From Leptasterias polaris (taxonomy: Eukaryota > Echinodermata > Asteroidea > Forcipulatida > Asteriidae), in contig JAZGTN010000048.1 of assembly GCA_037783415.1 (NCBI GenBank), positions 1,240,001 through 1,304,000 on the forward strand: 64,000 nucleotides of DNA, read 5' to 3'. The translations under genes and the position numbers were made by a program. Positions 10,604 to 25,600 of this stretch are shown in pieces. The notes beneath the pieces were generated by a model. That model had not been told where the DNA came from, made no database searches, and was given only the letters and a program-made list of their open reading frames with translations. Within the stretch, counting starts at the first letter, position 1. Each line of letters begins with the position of its first letter.

Positions 10604-13600
10604 TAGTTCTTATATAGCGCATTTTACAATAACGTATTAATGCGCTTTACATTAGTGCCCTAGTCATTGGGCCAATAACATTCCTTTAATCTTTCTCAGC
10701 TCCCTGGGGAGTATATACAGCCCTGGGCTGCCGAGGCGCTCCGAAGGCTTTTTTAAACACAATATCAACCTCTACCCTTGCAGGTACACATTTATACCCC
10801 TGGGTGAAGAGAAGCAATTATAGCAAAGTGTCTTGCTCAAGGACACAAGCGTCATGACCGGGACTCGAACCCGCCAGAACTTGAATCCGATGCTTTTAAC
10901 CACTCGCCCATGACATGCTACAATACTAGACAATACTTTCATCTCAGTGTTGCAAGGGAAGGAGCCACAAATAAAAGCTCTTCAAGACAATCTCAGAGCT
11001 GCAGAATCAAATCTTGGCTTGTGAAAATCAAAATGGCCGTCTATCTTACCTGGTTGAAGAATTCCGTGAGTAAGCAATCAATCCAAGGGTCGGACACATC
11101 CATCGGTCGCGCCTCATTGGAGATATCTGCTACCTTGATACAAATCTGCATCAGCTAAAACAAACAAACAAACAAACAAACAAAAACTCACTATAGAGTA
11201 AACTAAGTGAGATTTAAACAGCTACTTGAGCGAATAATTGTGACCTGCTCTATCGAAATGAGGAATGTCTCGGAAATCACGTTTACGTGTAATCCGCTTA
11301 CAAAAGTTATTGACAATCGAAAATCATGAAAAAACACTACACAAACCGATTCCGCGATTTCGGTGGTATTAGGTTAAACAAAACTTGATCTTTCTTGTCG
11401 TGGTCTTACCTTTAATTGAAAAACATGAATAAATCCACAAAAAGTACGTTTTCTTGAGCATGTTTGTACGAATAGCTACAATAGCTATAGCTGTTGTTAA
11501 TAACGATTATCTAAATAAACACGTCGTAACAAAATTGAAGTGGCCTTGTCTTGTATACTTTCTTCATTGCCCGAAAACTTCGGACTAGAATAAGCTACAG
11601 AAATAATAATGGTACTGCTGGAAAGCCAGTGAGTTACTTGTTAATATGGTATGCATAACTCAATTTTCTAAATTTCTGAGACATTCCTCAATTCGATCAG
11701 AAGGAAATAAAAGCCTCTACGAGCTTCTGACTGGAACAAAAAGTACAACATTTAGTCCCAGCTAAGGGTCATAAGCAATAACATTGCGTCTTTGAAGATT
11801 ATGGCGCAATTTTACTGCCAGACATTTTCCCATGTGGGAAATAACTTTCCTTCAATGACGGCAGACAATGATCAGACGGTTACACTTAGTTTCTATGACA
11901 CAATTTTGAACAAATGCTTATGACCGATAAAGCGGTTGGTACTTGCTGGTAACCTCCATGAAAATACCGAGAGAGTTTTTGCTGTTTTCTCAGCAAGTGG
12001 ACACTATATTTAGTTGAAACTTTTATTGTATCTTTCTTTATAATTTTGCCTACAAATCAGCATTACGCTGACAAAAACCATGACTCTACTTAAAAGGTGT
12101 GTACAACACTGGTATTTTTTATCAAAGACCAGTATCCACACTTGATGTGACCCAACATATACATGAAATACCAAACCTGTGAGTCATGCGAAAACAGTGA
12201 AAAACCCATTATATGTTTTCATTGTTTTCAAACATTGGATTTTATCACAAGTAGTAAAGACTAATATTGTTTTACTCATTTCCTAAAAACTATAGCATTT
12301 TAAGCAAAACTATTTCAAGAGTAGTTTTTGACCATGACCATCTTTATACCATGCAAGTTACATGTACATGTATGTGCAAGTCTGTGAACTTTTATATTTT
12401 CAATCTCACCAATGTTGTACACACCCTTTAAGCGCTTTATAAATGATCTTCCCCAGTGCTACCCAAGTAAACAAGGCAGTTTGCCATAGTTACCAGGCTG
12501 ATGTGGTCCTTATTGGAATAATCAAACTCTGGAACCACTAATTTGAACTTGTTGAGGATCTCGCTGTGTTTGGCCATGTCGGTGGCTAGTATACATCGAA
12601 TCATTCCCTCTCGGACTTTCTTGAATCTCTCATGACCGATGTTCTTGAAGATGTTGCAGTGAGGCTGCAAGAAGAAGGAACAAGCATCAAGGATAAGGGG
12701 AGTTATGTCAATGAGCAGTCTTACGCACCAGATTTGTGGTGGTCGGAGTTGAGTTGTGTTGTCAGAGGGTGGGTTTGAATCCCACCCAAGGTGCTTTATG
12801 GCTTCTGAAATTATAATTTACCATAATTGCTTCTCTTTCCCAAGGTGTTTAAAAGGAGATCAACCAAGGCTGTGGTAAAAATGTGTTTGAATCCTACTCA
12901 TGGTGCTTTATTAGTCTTGGCCCAACACATCAGTGATCGATAGTGGATAGTGTACTGCGCTCAGTTACAACTCATTATAGTGCGCCCTCTTGTGGCTTGA
13001 ATTAACCAACTTGACTAGCTCTCACCAACTTCACTGAGAGCTACATGTAGTCAAGTTGGTTAATTCAAGCCACAAGAGGGCGTGCTATAACGAGTTGTAA
13101 CCGAGAGCAGTACACTATCCACTATCGATCACTGACGTCTTGGGCCAAGACTACATGTAGGTGCTTATGGCCTCTGAAATGACTATTAACCATAATTGCT
13201 TCTCTTTCCCCAGGTGTATGTATGGAGATCTACCCAGGCTATGGTAAGAATCTGGGTTTGAATCCCACTCATGCTGCTGATGGTCTCTGAAATGACTATT
13301 AACCATAATTGCTTTTTTCCCCAATGTGCCAAGGTGTATAAATGGTGATCTACAAAGGCTGTGGGTTTCAAGCCCATTCATGGTGAATGCCTCTAAAATG
13401 ATTATTAACCTTAATTGCTTTCTTCCCCCAGGTGTATAAATGTTTTTAACCAAGGCTCAGGAATGACAGACTAACAAAACATTTACATTACAGCGGCTGT
13501 GTTGACATATTAGTAAAATCCCATTCATAATGCTCAAGGCCTCTGGATTATGTCTTGTACCATAATTGCTTCTCTTCCCATAGGTGTATAAATGGGCCCT

Positions 13601-16600
13601 AGGTAAGGATGCTCCATTCAGGGTCAACATGTCTGAGGAATTGTTTTACCGAACCACAGTCAGATGACAAAGGAATGGGGTCAGTATTGATCACAATACT
13701 AAAACTATTAATTTTGATCTGTCTACTTTACCTCAAAGAAACTTTACAAAAAGCCTTTGGTGCATCTGTGTTGGTGAGGGGGTGCCAATATAGAGTCAAC
13801 TTAGAACGTGTCTTACCTTTTCCAGAATTTGGAATGCCACAGAACAATGGTGGTTCTCAAGAGGTGAGATGTCGTTATACCTGAGTGCTAGCTCCGTTCT
13901 TGCATTTACCTGTAAGATTAAAATCAGAAGAATGCTAATCATTTGTATATCTGCTTGCTAGGTAGATTTTGTTCTTTGAGAACTTGTCTTGCTATTTATT
14001 CTACTGCCGCGGAGTAGATTATTCGGAATTCAGGAGACTTCTTAATCCTGAAAAGAACTGTCCTGCTTATTAACTACTACCTGGGCAGAAGGTAGGAAAT
14101 CGGCCGGGACTACTACTGTCGCTTAGTGGATCGTTATTAAGTTCACTGCCGCAGAGTGAGTTCTTAATTGGTCTCAATGTTTCGAATAGCCTGCTCTAGT
14201 CTCCTGACTTATACTAATCATTTTAAACATTCGCTCGGGAAAGTAAGTGTTAATTAAAATGTCTGCTTAGAGGTTACATCTCTAACCATTTCATTTTAAG
14301 CTATAAATTACCACTTTTTGGAGAAGTTGCAAATACAAATTAAGAAAAACACGACTGTCAAGGCACACATAATTTCAAAGCTGACTTCCTGAATTTCTTT
14401 TGATCCCAACTTGAACTTAAGGGTTATTTTAAGGTCTCATGATGTGTTGTAACCAACCCAAAAGTGTAATAAAAAGGGCCATGCATCAGCTCTAACCCTT
14501 TAAACTAGACCCTTTTGATTTAAAACAAGGACCTCTAACATTGGATGGACATCCTTCTCCACAGATCAATAATATATGACCCCTTTAACTTCACATGATG
14601 GACGTCAACTCCACTCAATCTACAACCAGGTCATGCATGAATGTCAAAATGCATGGCGTGTCAAGCCTGACTGGTCTCAGTCCAGTTCCAATTACATCAA
14701 AGATAAAAGGAATGTGAAACAGCCCGTTCAGATAGGCACTCTAGAGTTACGCCAAACCAAAACATTGGATTAAGCACATAGAAAGTTTGACGCATGAAAC
14801 AGCTAGGAGCGACTGGACGCATTGGAAGTCGAAAGATCAACTATTGCAGTCGTTCGGAAAGACTCTGGAGCATTTTGGTTTCAGACGCCCATCTTGTCAT
14901 GAGCCAAACCTAATGTAAATGTTATGTTAAGTTTGCCTGTCTGAAACCAAAATTTATTTGGGTCGACCTAGAGTCGCTCCTAATCTATTTGGTTCGGCGC
15001 AACTCTGGAGGGCCTGTGTTTGAACCGGGTGTAACTTACTTGGTAAGCGTTATTGTAGCCAGGATGATCTAGGTCGTGACAGATTGCTGAAGTGATCATT
15101 ATCAACACCTCTATGTCGCCCATTAAGGTGCAAAGGTCAGCTAACCAGGTCATGCCGTACATCTGCAAAAGGCCAAAGATCAAATATGGTAAGATTTGCG
15201 TTAACAAAATGTACATGAAATCTCTCTTTGAGCTTTGGCAGCTCTGAAAAGTGACAACCGTTGGGATAACGACTCAACTTTTTAATCAGGATGCTCTGAT
15301 TGTTAAGCTGGACTGGGATGCTGTAGGCTGTCTCAAAAGTTGCGCTTGTTCAAGGTGCAAAGGAACTCCCGAAGGTATAAGACCGCAATCCGCTGGACTA
15401 CCAGAACATTCTGCTGGACTGTGACATTGTGCCAAACTACATGTATGAGAACATTCCTAAGTGGCATGTTCCAACAGTCCAATGGAGTGCTCTAGCAGTC
15501 CAACAGACTGGTCGTTGTACATACTGTACACTGGACCTAACCGATGCACTGAGGTATGCACCAACCATGCTACAGTTTTTCTGAATAAAGACGGGCAAAG
15601 GGGACTGAAATTCATGCTTGAAATCTCCCTTTTTGTGGGGTTATTGTGTAATCCCCGATTCCAGACCATCATTCTTTTGTTGTGCAAACGGACGTTACAA
15701 GAGACAAATAGGCTGCCACCACTGTTCATTCAGCTTATGGGAGGCAAGGCCCAGATTCCAGCATACCATGGTCGATTATCGGCCACCGCTTGCGGCCATC
15801 TTTACAGCAACCTATTTGCGGAGATGAGGTGCCCTCCACCTCCAAAATCACAGTCTGGTCAGACGCAACTCCTACCCACTAGCCCCCTTTTTTTATAAAG
15901 GATATTTGGATCCCCCAGCATTAGGTAGGCTACTTTGTCCTCCCCCCGTGCAAACCGTCCTACGTCTGTACACTCAAGTGTTTGTTTGTTCCTCTCGCAA
16001 CGGCTATTTTAACATCTTCCCGCGTGAGTCAACAGCTTCCCCAAACACTGTAAGTTCCACCTCATAACCAGGTCAAGATTTTCACATCGTAATAGCCGAG
16101 GTCCATTTCCTCCGTAAACATGCCTAGATGGGACGGCCCGAAACCTAATCTCGAAGATCTCTAAACATTGTGATATTCTACACCTCCCAGGAAACAAGCC
16201 CAAGCATATAATCAATGCTAAAATGCCTGTTCGCCAAGGGTGCGTCGCCCTGTTCTGTAATTACTTAGCGAAATTGACGGCAAACTTTAAAGGGGGGGTT
16301 GTTTACAAGATTGGAGAGTTTCGGCTTTTGAAGGACCTGGATTCTAAGCGGAACATGGAGAGGGAAATTGGACAGATTTTTAGTAGATTAAATTGTTTCA
16401 TTACGTAAATGAAATGGTCGGGAGATTGAAATTGGCTTACTAATATACAGGAAATTGTAAAAGGTATTCGATCAAAGCCGATAGACGAAAACCTTTTAGA
16501 GGTATTAAAGATGCTTTGAAAAACACACAAGCTCGTGATTCCTTTTGCTTTAGATTTAGTACAACTCAGAAGTGAATGGTTTCGTTAAAAAAAGGAAAGC

Positions 16601-19600
16601 TGTAATTTACACATGTTGGTTTTTGTCTCAAATCTTTGCAAAACGTGTAGGTACTGCTTGGGCGAGTTTTATGGTATTAGTAACTTAACACTGACTAAAA
16701 AGTATTTAAATTGTTTGTAAAATGGTTTCTGCTATTTGTTGTTCGTCTACTTACAAAAAACAAATGAACGCAAGATTTATCTTGTCATGACCAACGCTTA
16801 AAATAAAACACAAAAGGCACTCAGCCTCTTACAAAAGCTGTATCACAGCGCTTAACAAACAGTATAAACAGAATAACAAAAAACAAGGAACAAATTGGTC
16901 CGGGTTTTGTGGTTTACAAGTCACATTTCGTCTTGACACTACAAACTAGCACACCCATAGATACCAGTAAAAAGTAGCAATCGGTGGAAACAGAGTTTAA
17001 AATTGAACACTTTTTAAAATCAAGCTTTTCTACAAATTTCAGGGTGTTTTCAAAAAGTTTTCTGGCAGTGGAGATTTGATGCATTACTTCATATAAACAT
17101 CTGATGAAGTAGTTGTTGCTACGAAAGCTCATGCGTTTTTTTAAATGTAATTAGTTAGTCTTTAAGTGCTACCACTACCCTCCTTGTTTTATCGATTAGA
17201 CTAACACGGCTATTTTTTAGAATTCATATAAACAGTACTTTTTAATGCTTTTCGTCCTTAATTAATAAGCAATCAAGTAAGAAAGATTTTTGTTAGTTTG
17301 TGGCATCGAAAATTAACGCAAATAGAAATTTATCGTTTTCACGAACTAGCACCATCCAATATTTGCGTGTTTGTCAGTTTTTGAAAATTAAGGTCAACGC
17401 ACGAACTACACACAAAGTTGGTGCTAGTTCAGGGAAATTTTTTTTTCACATTTGAGGTTGGTGTGCGTCGCATCTTGCAACGGCAAAATGAACCTTGGTG
17501 TTAGTTCGTAAAAGTAAAGCTCCTAAAGCATTGAAACTTCATGAAATTGTAGGCCTCAATTAATAATAATAATAATATCAGCTCTTATGTAACTCAATTC
17601 CAAAGAATGATCATTGCCCTTCACACATTATTACCCCTGATCACTGAGCCATTTATTTCATTCCTGAAACCATCTCAGCTCCCTGGGGAGTATACAGCCT
17701 GTGCTGCCAAAGCGCACTAAGCCAAATCATTCACAAGAATCATCTCTGCCCTCACAATACCCATTTTACCCCTGGGTGAAGAGAACAATCGTGACAAGAA
17801 CAATCGTGGAAGTCAATGAGTTCATATATTTGGGATCCTGTATCAACAGGATCCGAAAAGCGAAAAGGAAATACGAAGAAGACTGCCAATTGCAAAAAGA
17901 CAAGCTATCAAAGTGGATACCATTTGGAAAAGCAGGGGTATATCTACAAACGTGAAGCTGCGACTACTGAGAGCATCTGTGTTCTCAATTGCTGCATATG
18001 GATCAGAATCATGGACTATGACACAGAAAGACGAGAAAAGGGTGGACGCATTCGAATTGTGGTGCTATCGGAGGCTGCTGAGGATATCGTGGAAAGACAA
18101 GAAAACAAACAAATGGGTTTTGCAAAAGATGTGTAAAGAGATGGAAGTCAAAAAGGGAATTGCATTGAGGAAGATGAGATTCTTTGGACATATTGTTAGA
18201 AGAGACGGTTTGGAGAAGACGATAGAACAGGGAAGAATGGAGGGGAAGAGCAGGGGCAGACCAGCAATGAGATGGACAGATGGCATAGAGCGGTGGACCG
18301 GATCAGTAGAGACGCCAGTTACCACCATGGCGAATAGCAGAGATGGTTGGAGGGCTATAATGAAGGCCACAGCAGCACAATTCCGTGCCAACTGACCAAG
18401 AAGAAGAAGAGAACCAATTATAGTTAAAAGTGTCTTGCTCAAGGACACAAGTGTCATGACCGGGATTCGAACCCACACCCTGATGACTCAGCCACCAGAA
18501 CTTGAGTCCGATGCACTTAACCGCTCGGCCACAACACGCCATTAACTTTGTTTAAAACTGAAAACTGAAGAGAAAAAAAGGTGGTTTTGTACGTTTTGTG
18601 CTAGTTCGTGGCATCAGTAACAATTGTTTACATCTCATAAGTTTAACTCTCATTTAGATCAATGTATCCATATTGAATAAAGACAGTCAAATTAGTCTGA
18701 TCCCTTTTTCGTATAACGTGAAATCAATATTACACATTGCTATTAGACACAGGGGACAAGACACAAATAGTGCATGCACGATTAAGGTATAATCATTTAT
18801 CCACATCATTGCAGCAATGAAAGAAATAATCTACTTGAAAACAACTGCCTTCGTTAAGACTGAATAGTTAATTGCATTTTCTCACGACCGACGCTTCAAA
18901 AGCACTTCAATAAATCTCAGCGGAAATGGACATGTCTTAATCTCACTGCCAATCAAACCCAACTTTCCCCATGTAAACTCTCAACAACAAAAACTGAAGG
19001 GGGAAAAAACAAAAAAACAAAACATTTATTAGCGAGGCTCCCCAAGGTTTTTGTTCACTCCTTCACACACATGGACTCCGAGCTTGCATGGAAAGACACT
19101 AGAGATATCGAAGGGTGATTAGACCGAGCACGGGGACTTCAAGACGTGAGACGCTTATTTTTTTTACACTGTGATTTACAATCCCCAAAAGCCGTATGCG
19201 AATGTAAACACAACGTACATGTACATCAATAAAATGTCCACCGGTGTCTTCAATTTAGCCATCCACTAAAGCCCTAAACTCTATAGTTGCACCAGCGCAT
19301 GGAGCCTCCTTTATTAAGTGTGCTCCAAACCGATCCATTTGCATGTTTCTTCGCGGAAAAAGTTCATCCAGAGTGTTGGATTTTATCTCTCAAACGCAAA
19401 TAATCTTGGCTTCTCTTTTGCTGTACTTCAGCCTGTCATATTTGTATAAGGAAAAAAGCTTTTGCAGACCTTTGCGGTTAGTATCTTCAATACCAATGGA
19501 GAGGAGATGAGACTCAACGAATACCGAGGTACAAGTGTTTTTTAGGGTTTTTTTTTCAGCGGGTGAATGAACTGAATTATACATACTCTGTACGTCTCCC

Positions 19601-22600
19601 CAGGGCCTGTTTGTCTGACTATCCCATAAACTCATATCCACTTGGAAAGGAATTACAATGTTTAAATGGTACTTTAGAGTCAGCTCTTGAATAACCACCA
19701 GAACATTTTACATTTACTGACACATTTTTTTGAAATGTGAGGTTTGCGGTCGAAAGAAATCAGTTGACAATGACAGGTAGAGTTTTGTTGGCATGTTACG
19801 GTGGGAATTTTAACTGCTAGACCTAAACAAAAAATGTTTAAAGATTAAAACAAATAAAAACAAACAAACAAACACTGTTGAAATCTATTTCCAAATTGCC
19901 TCCTGGTTAAACAAAGCCGGCAGTAAAAAATGAAATAAAAATGACATTTCAGATGGGGGTAGGGGTTTGGGTTGGTTAAATATAAGTATAACATTTTACA
20001 GCTTAGGATAAATAAAACCTACAGCTGAATATTTTACATTCAAATAATAATCAGAAAATAGAATTAGCTGTTGCAAACTGCTTACCAACCAAAAGGACCT
20101 GTGGTATAAATGCAAAAAATAAGTTAGTGGCCTGACGTTTCGACCCTAGCAGAGTCTTTCTCGAAGGCTAAATGACAACACACAACACACAACACACAAC
20201 ACACATACAAGCAGACAAGAGTTGCAAGAGTAGTCAAGTGGAAATACATGAATAGAGAGAGTGGAGGGAGAAAAGCAGAAAGCATTCAGAGAAGGCAGGG
20301 GGTAAGCAGGGATTATGAAGACAAAGGGGGGGGGGGGGGGGGGGGGGTTATGAAGGGAAGGGGATAATAATCAGGGTATATTTACATCATATCAAAAGGT
20401 TAAGAGGAAATATGGATATTTCATTTTTTACAACATATTAATACCTATGATTCAACATTGACTTCACCTTTGTGAAAAATTGTTTCTAATACATGTACCG
20501 TAATATTCGTTGATGCCGATACAATAATTTCAAGCGATATTCGACACTTGCAGATACGAGCGGTGAACTTTTTCGGGTGCTAAGATTGTAACACAGTACG
20601 ATACGTGCATGTAGTAATGAACGGTAAAGGCAAACTCAGTGCGATTGCATTTTGTTGCCATTTAGCAGAGTAGTTCATTCATCAGACATATTAAATAGGT
20701 AAAATGAGTTTTTAATCTTTCAGTTTTTATAGGTTTTTTTTTAGCATGGTTCATATTTTATAGTGTACTTTTTGACATTATTGTGGTGGTCTTTTATCTT
20801 GATTTCTATTTTGCTTATTCTTACTGGTGTGTTTTTGCTTAAACTTTTCTTGTTTAATTTTCTTACTGGAATTTTTTATTGTTATGCGCCCTCGAACAGG
20901 CTGGTCCTGGAGAGAGCGCAATATAAATTCAATAAATTATTATTATTATTACTTGAGGATAATTTCTTTAAACAGGAATGCTATTCAAGCTTGTTTATAC
21001 ATGTATCATGTTTGTTTATCATTTAAATGTAATTCAGATATTTGTACACTTTGAGTTATCGATCAAACCCCAACCTAAAGGTTTTGATAAGAATAGAAAC
21101 ACTTCTGCCAATAGACTGTGCAAGTCTCGCGCGTAATCGAACTTCCGGGACCATAGTGGTCCCAACCATATGGAGTTTTACGTGGGAGAGATTTTGTTTC
21201 GTCAATTATTTTAGTTTAACGTAGGTTATGACCTAGAAAAGTATACATGTTGTTGGGAGTGTAATACTAAGTGATAACAACATATGAAAGTAAAACCAAT
21301 TCAACAATATAACGAAGAAAACCCAAGAATTAAACTTGACCTCAGCTTCCGGTTATTGCAAAAAATTAGAAATTTTGTGCTCGCCTCCGATCATAAAACT
21401 TACGTAAACGCTTGTTTTAGATGCGCAATTATAATCGTCAGATGCTGTAATTGCAAAGCAAACCCTTTTCATTGCAGTCTATGGTTGTTGAGGCGTCAGC
21501 ATCCTCTTTAAACTGCGATACGGGTCCATTTAAGACCCGTTTGACCTTCACGAATCCGCGTAAGGGGTTTCTAAAAAGTTAACATCAAATAGGCATCCTT
21601 GTCCCAGAGTTTTAATTTTTTTCCAATAATAATATACACACTATTGTGATTGTTTTTTTCAAAAGCTAAAACTTTTCATAAAATTGTAATGATTTATTTT
21701 TGTTCTTCAGATTTTGTCATGAGATATAATTTAAAACAAAGATTTAATTTCAGAAATAAACATGTTCTTCGTTTGACGTGTTTTCTCGTTCGGATACTCG
21801 CGAGACTTGCACAGTCTATGACGGCGTGCATAAAAAATGACAATACTTTGACGTCTCGTGTGGGAGTTTGTTTTGTTATACTTCCATGCTGCAACAAAGA
21901 GGCCATACAAGGAGCTCTCACATACATGTATGACTTAACATGAGCGATGGCGTGAATCTTTCTGAAAAGCACCGGAGAAGGGTATTCAAAATGATTGGTT
22001 TTTTTCACAATTAAAATTTGTTTAATCCCATACGCACACAGTTTCCTTATTGATTGAAAACAGTTTAAATGAATTTCAGCAAAGATCACTTTTGGCAGTT
22101 TTCGTTCAAGTAGGTTTTTATGGATTACATTGCATTCACAGTCCTTTATAATAGTCAGTTTTTTCCCCCTAATAATCTAGTTTATTTATTTAACTTTTAT
22201 AAATGTATCAAATAACAAACCACAAGGGAAACTGACAAGGTGATTTTTAATTAATTTGGGAATGAGCAAAGAACAATTTACTAGAGCAGGATTTGAACGT
22301 GCAATCTTCGCATTAACATGCCAACTGAGTTATAGCCATATATATTGTTGGTCTCCCCATTTTGTCAATTATTTTTGTTCAGAGGTGCTAGTCTTTAAAA
22401 TGAGAAATTCTCATGCAAAGGTCATGGGTTTGAATCCCAACCGGGTGATTTGCCTGTGACTGTTTTTTTACAGAAAGTGGGAAAGTACTGAGTATACAGT
22501 GCTGAATACACATCGGTGTAAGGGCAAAAACAAAATTATATTCATTATCCCCGATGCAAAATTAACAACCATTAAAACAATTCTCATGTAGTTCTCTTCA

Positions 22601-25600
22601 TTTATTGTAAAGATCGATTAAACAAATGCCTGACCGATGTCCGTTAAATTCATGCAACAGTTGTTTTTCACGATCATTATCATGTAAGCAAGTCCGTATA
22701 AATAACAAAATCCTCGTCGGTGCTATCAAGACGAAGATGGCAATTCAAGGATAACAATAGAACGTGGAAAACAGGACACCCAATCCCCCCCCCCCCCCCC
22801 CAGAATGAGGTCACTCACACTGCTCGTCAATTATTGCCAGACCTCGACGATAACAAACCGACAAGACGACGGAGGAGGGAAAAAAACCACAAGCATCTCA
22901 TCTGGATTGATACACCATGAGACGGATTAGTGGCTCGCTCAATCTCCAAAGTTCACCCTCGGTGCAACGCTGCTATGCGAGGTAAAACTAGACAAGAAAA
23001 ATATTTTGACAAAACGTTGAATCGTCCGATTGAGTTTCCTCCCTGCCAGTGTGTGTGTGTGTGTGTTTTTCCTGATAAAATGGTGAAGATTAACGCACGT
23101 GCTGCAACCCAATGACTTGGGCTTTCGCGGCGGAAGGAACAACAACAAAAATGAGTATCTCGAGTTGCAATATAAAATATTCCGTGTTGCGATTGTTGGA
23201 GCTGATGACACTTGAGATGGAAATATCCATCCCACTGTCGACGTCTCGGACAGAATCTCTGCAGACAACTGGGATTACATTAAACAAAATCTCTCCATTA
23301 ATGTTATGTTACAATAACATTCAAGCTTTGCAGGCTCTCTTTTCAACACTTTGCTGCTAATTCCATGGTATCAACAAATGAGGTTTGCGGAGGCACAATG
23401 TAATCAATCTAATCTGGTTAGTGTCGTGGCCGAGCGGATAAGAGCACCGGACTCAAGCTCTGGTGTTTCTGTTCAGCAGAGTGTGGGTTCGAGTCCCGGT
23501 CGTGACACTTGTGTCCTTATTAAGCAAGACACTTAACCATTATTGCTTCGTCCTTCGGATGGGACGTAAAGCCGTTGGTCCCGTGTGTTGTGTAATGCAC
23601 GTAAAGAACCCAGTGCACTTATCGAAAAGAGAAGGGGTTTGCCCCGGTGTTCCTGGTTTGATTGGCTGCATATTGCGCCACAGCACCTTGTAAACCATTA
23701 CATGGTGCTATGTACAGAAATAGGTCTCAAAATTCAAAAAGTAGCTCCACATATATACCTTGCAGGAAAATATTGACTGTTGAAGCGCCTTGAGCGTCAC
23801 TGAGTGACGGATATGAGCGCTATATAAGAAGCCACTATTATTATTATAATCTGAGAAGAGCCAGCTGTTTCAGAACCACCATAGAACCACTACAGCTAAT
23901 AACAGATTTATGTGCATGTAGTGTCTCCGTATCCTCACCATGCAAAGTTTTAATACCTTAAATTTTAATTTAAATTTTCAGGTCAAATAAAAATCAGATC
24001 TAGCATCATAAGGTATGATCTAGTAAAAACAAAAAACTAGTAACTTTATTAAATCTATAAAACTAGTTATTTAAAATATTTTAAAAATTTTCAGGTCAAA
24101 TCAGCCATTAATCAGATCTAGCGTCATAAGCTACGATCTAGTAAAAACAAAACAGATTTTACCTCTAAAATAAAAAAAAAAGGAAAATATTTTGAAACAG
24201 CAACATTCACTTCATCTATGCGAATAACTCTCACAAAAAACTTTGTATTAGAACATCACTCTGACTGGGAATCGGCAGTTTTGTGTTTGTGCCATTTTGT
24301 CGGCCATCTTAAAACAACCTGAAACCCCTCTGCTAACAAAACAGAGTTCAGAATTTGGTTAACTTATTTTCGTGTCATGCAAAGAATCAAAGAAGTGTTG
24401 ATGCATTCTCCACTGCGAACACGACTACATGTATAACAAACAAGACCCATGGTTTTTCTCCTGGCGGTGTATTGTGCGTTGTTTTTGTCCGCGAGCAAAC
24501 ATTTGCGCCTTACGGGTAATGTAAGGCCATTATATCGAAACGTCTGCGTGACGACTGGAAAACACTCCAAAATGGTGACAAGAAGTGGAATTATACAACG
24601 AACGAGTCAGCATGCACTTTTGGGGATAAATCTTTAATGGATGCACCTTTGTACAAACTACATGTATGAGCGCTCCATTGTAAGTCATCCAGCTGGATTT
24701 CGTTTAAGCGGGGAACTGTTGCCGTGGAAACGGTGAAGAATGCCCTACAGGTGACCTGGGGTCCGTTACTCCCAGATGTATACCGTCAAATTGGAATGAA
24801 ATGATAAAGCATTGTGAGATATTAAAGAGATATATGATGGAAGCACTGGCACGATCGCCAGAAATCAGACGAAGTAGGGGTGGATGGACTGACTGACAAT
24901 GACTGATAGAAAAAGATACAATTTCATTTTTGTAATATAAATATACAGGGGTTTCTAATGCTATACTATTAATCTGCAAATATATATTAAATGTACAAAA
25001 CAAGTTTCTTGGATTTCACTAAATATCAGTAAATATGATCTTCTGTTCAGAAGGGATCAGCAATGATGACTGGTTTCCATGAATTGGAAACCGGAATGTA
25101 TATCTGTCCACGGAATTCTAAGACAGCATATCTCAAAGTTCTGAGAGACAACACGACATTAAAAGTTGGCTATAAAAACTATCATGTTTTGTTTTATTAA
25201 AAACAGCTCGTCAAATATTTGAGAGAGTTGATGAAATAAGTGAAGGACTTTAGGATAAGCCTTACTTCATATTCCCTTGGAATTTGAATCTTAGATGCAA
25301 TCTGGTGAAATCTGAAACAAGTCAAGCTTCAAAAAATTTTCCCAGGACTTGACATACATCTGTACATGAGTTACGCCTCAGTTAGACTCTACTTGACTAG
25401 ATTTGCATTAAACTTGTATGTGTGTAAATATGTAGGTCAGATTAGATAATGAGAACTTTGCTGACCTTGACAGGCAGGTCTGACTGGTGTAAACTGGTCT
25501 AAACCAGTTTCAACTGGTCTGGGGAGATCTGTATCATACATGTACGATGAGAACACGTATCAAGCCAGATTGGATAATGAACACTTTGCTCTTCTTAACA

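Noticed and set aside
15461..15898. 145-codon plus-strand frame
   Set aside because: No recognisable family, no splice context and low-quality composition; a brief resemblance to a Penelope-like LNKDG word does not extend.
23416..23500. Possible tRNA-Leu gene
   Set aside because: The head is followed by a SINE body, ATT-repeat tail and target duplication; the cloverleaf is not complete.
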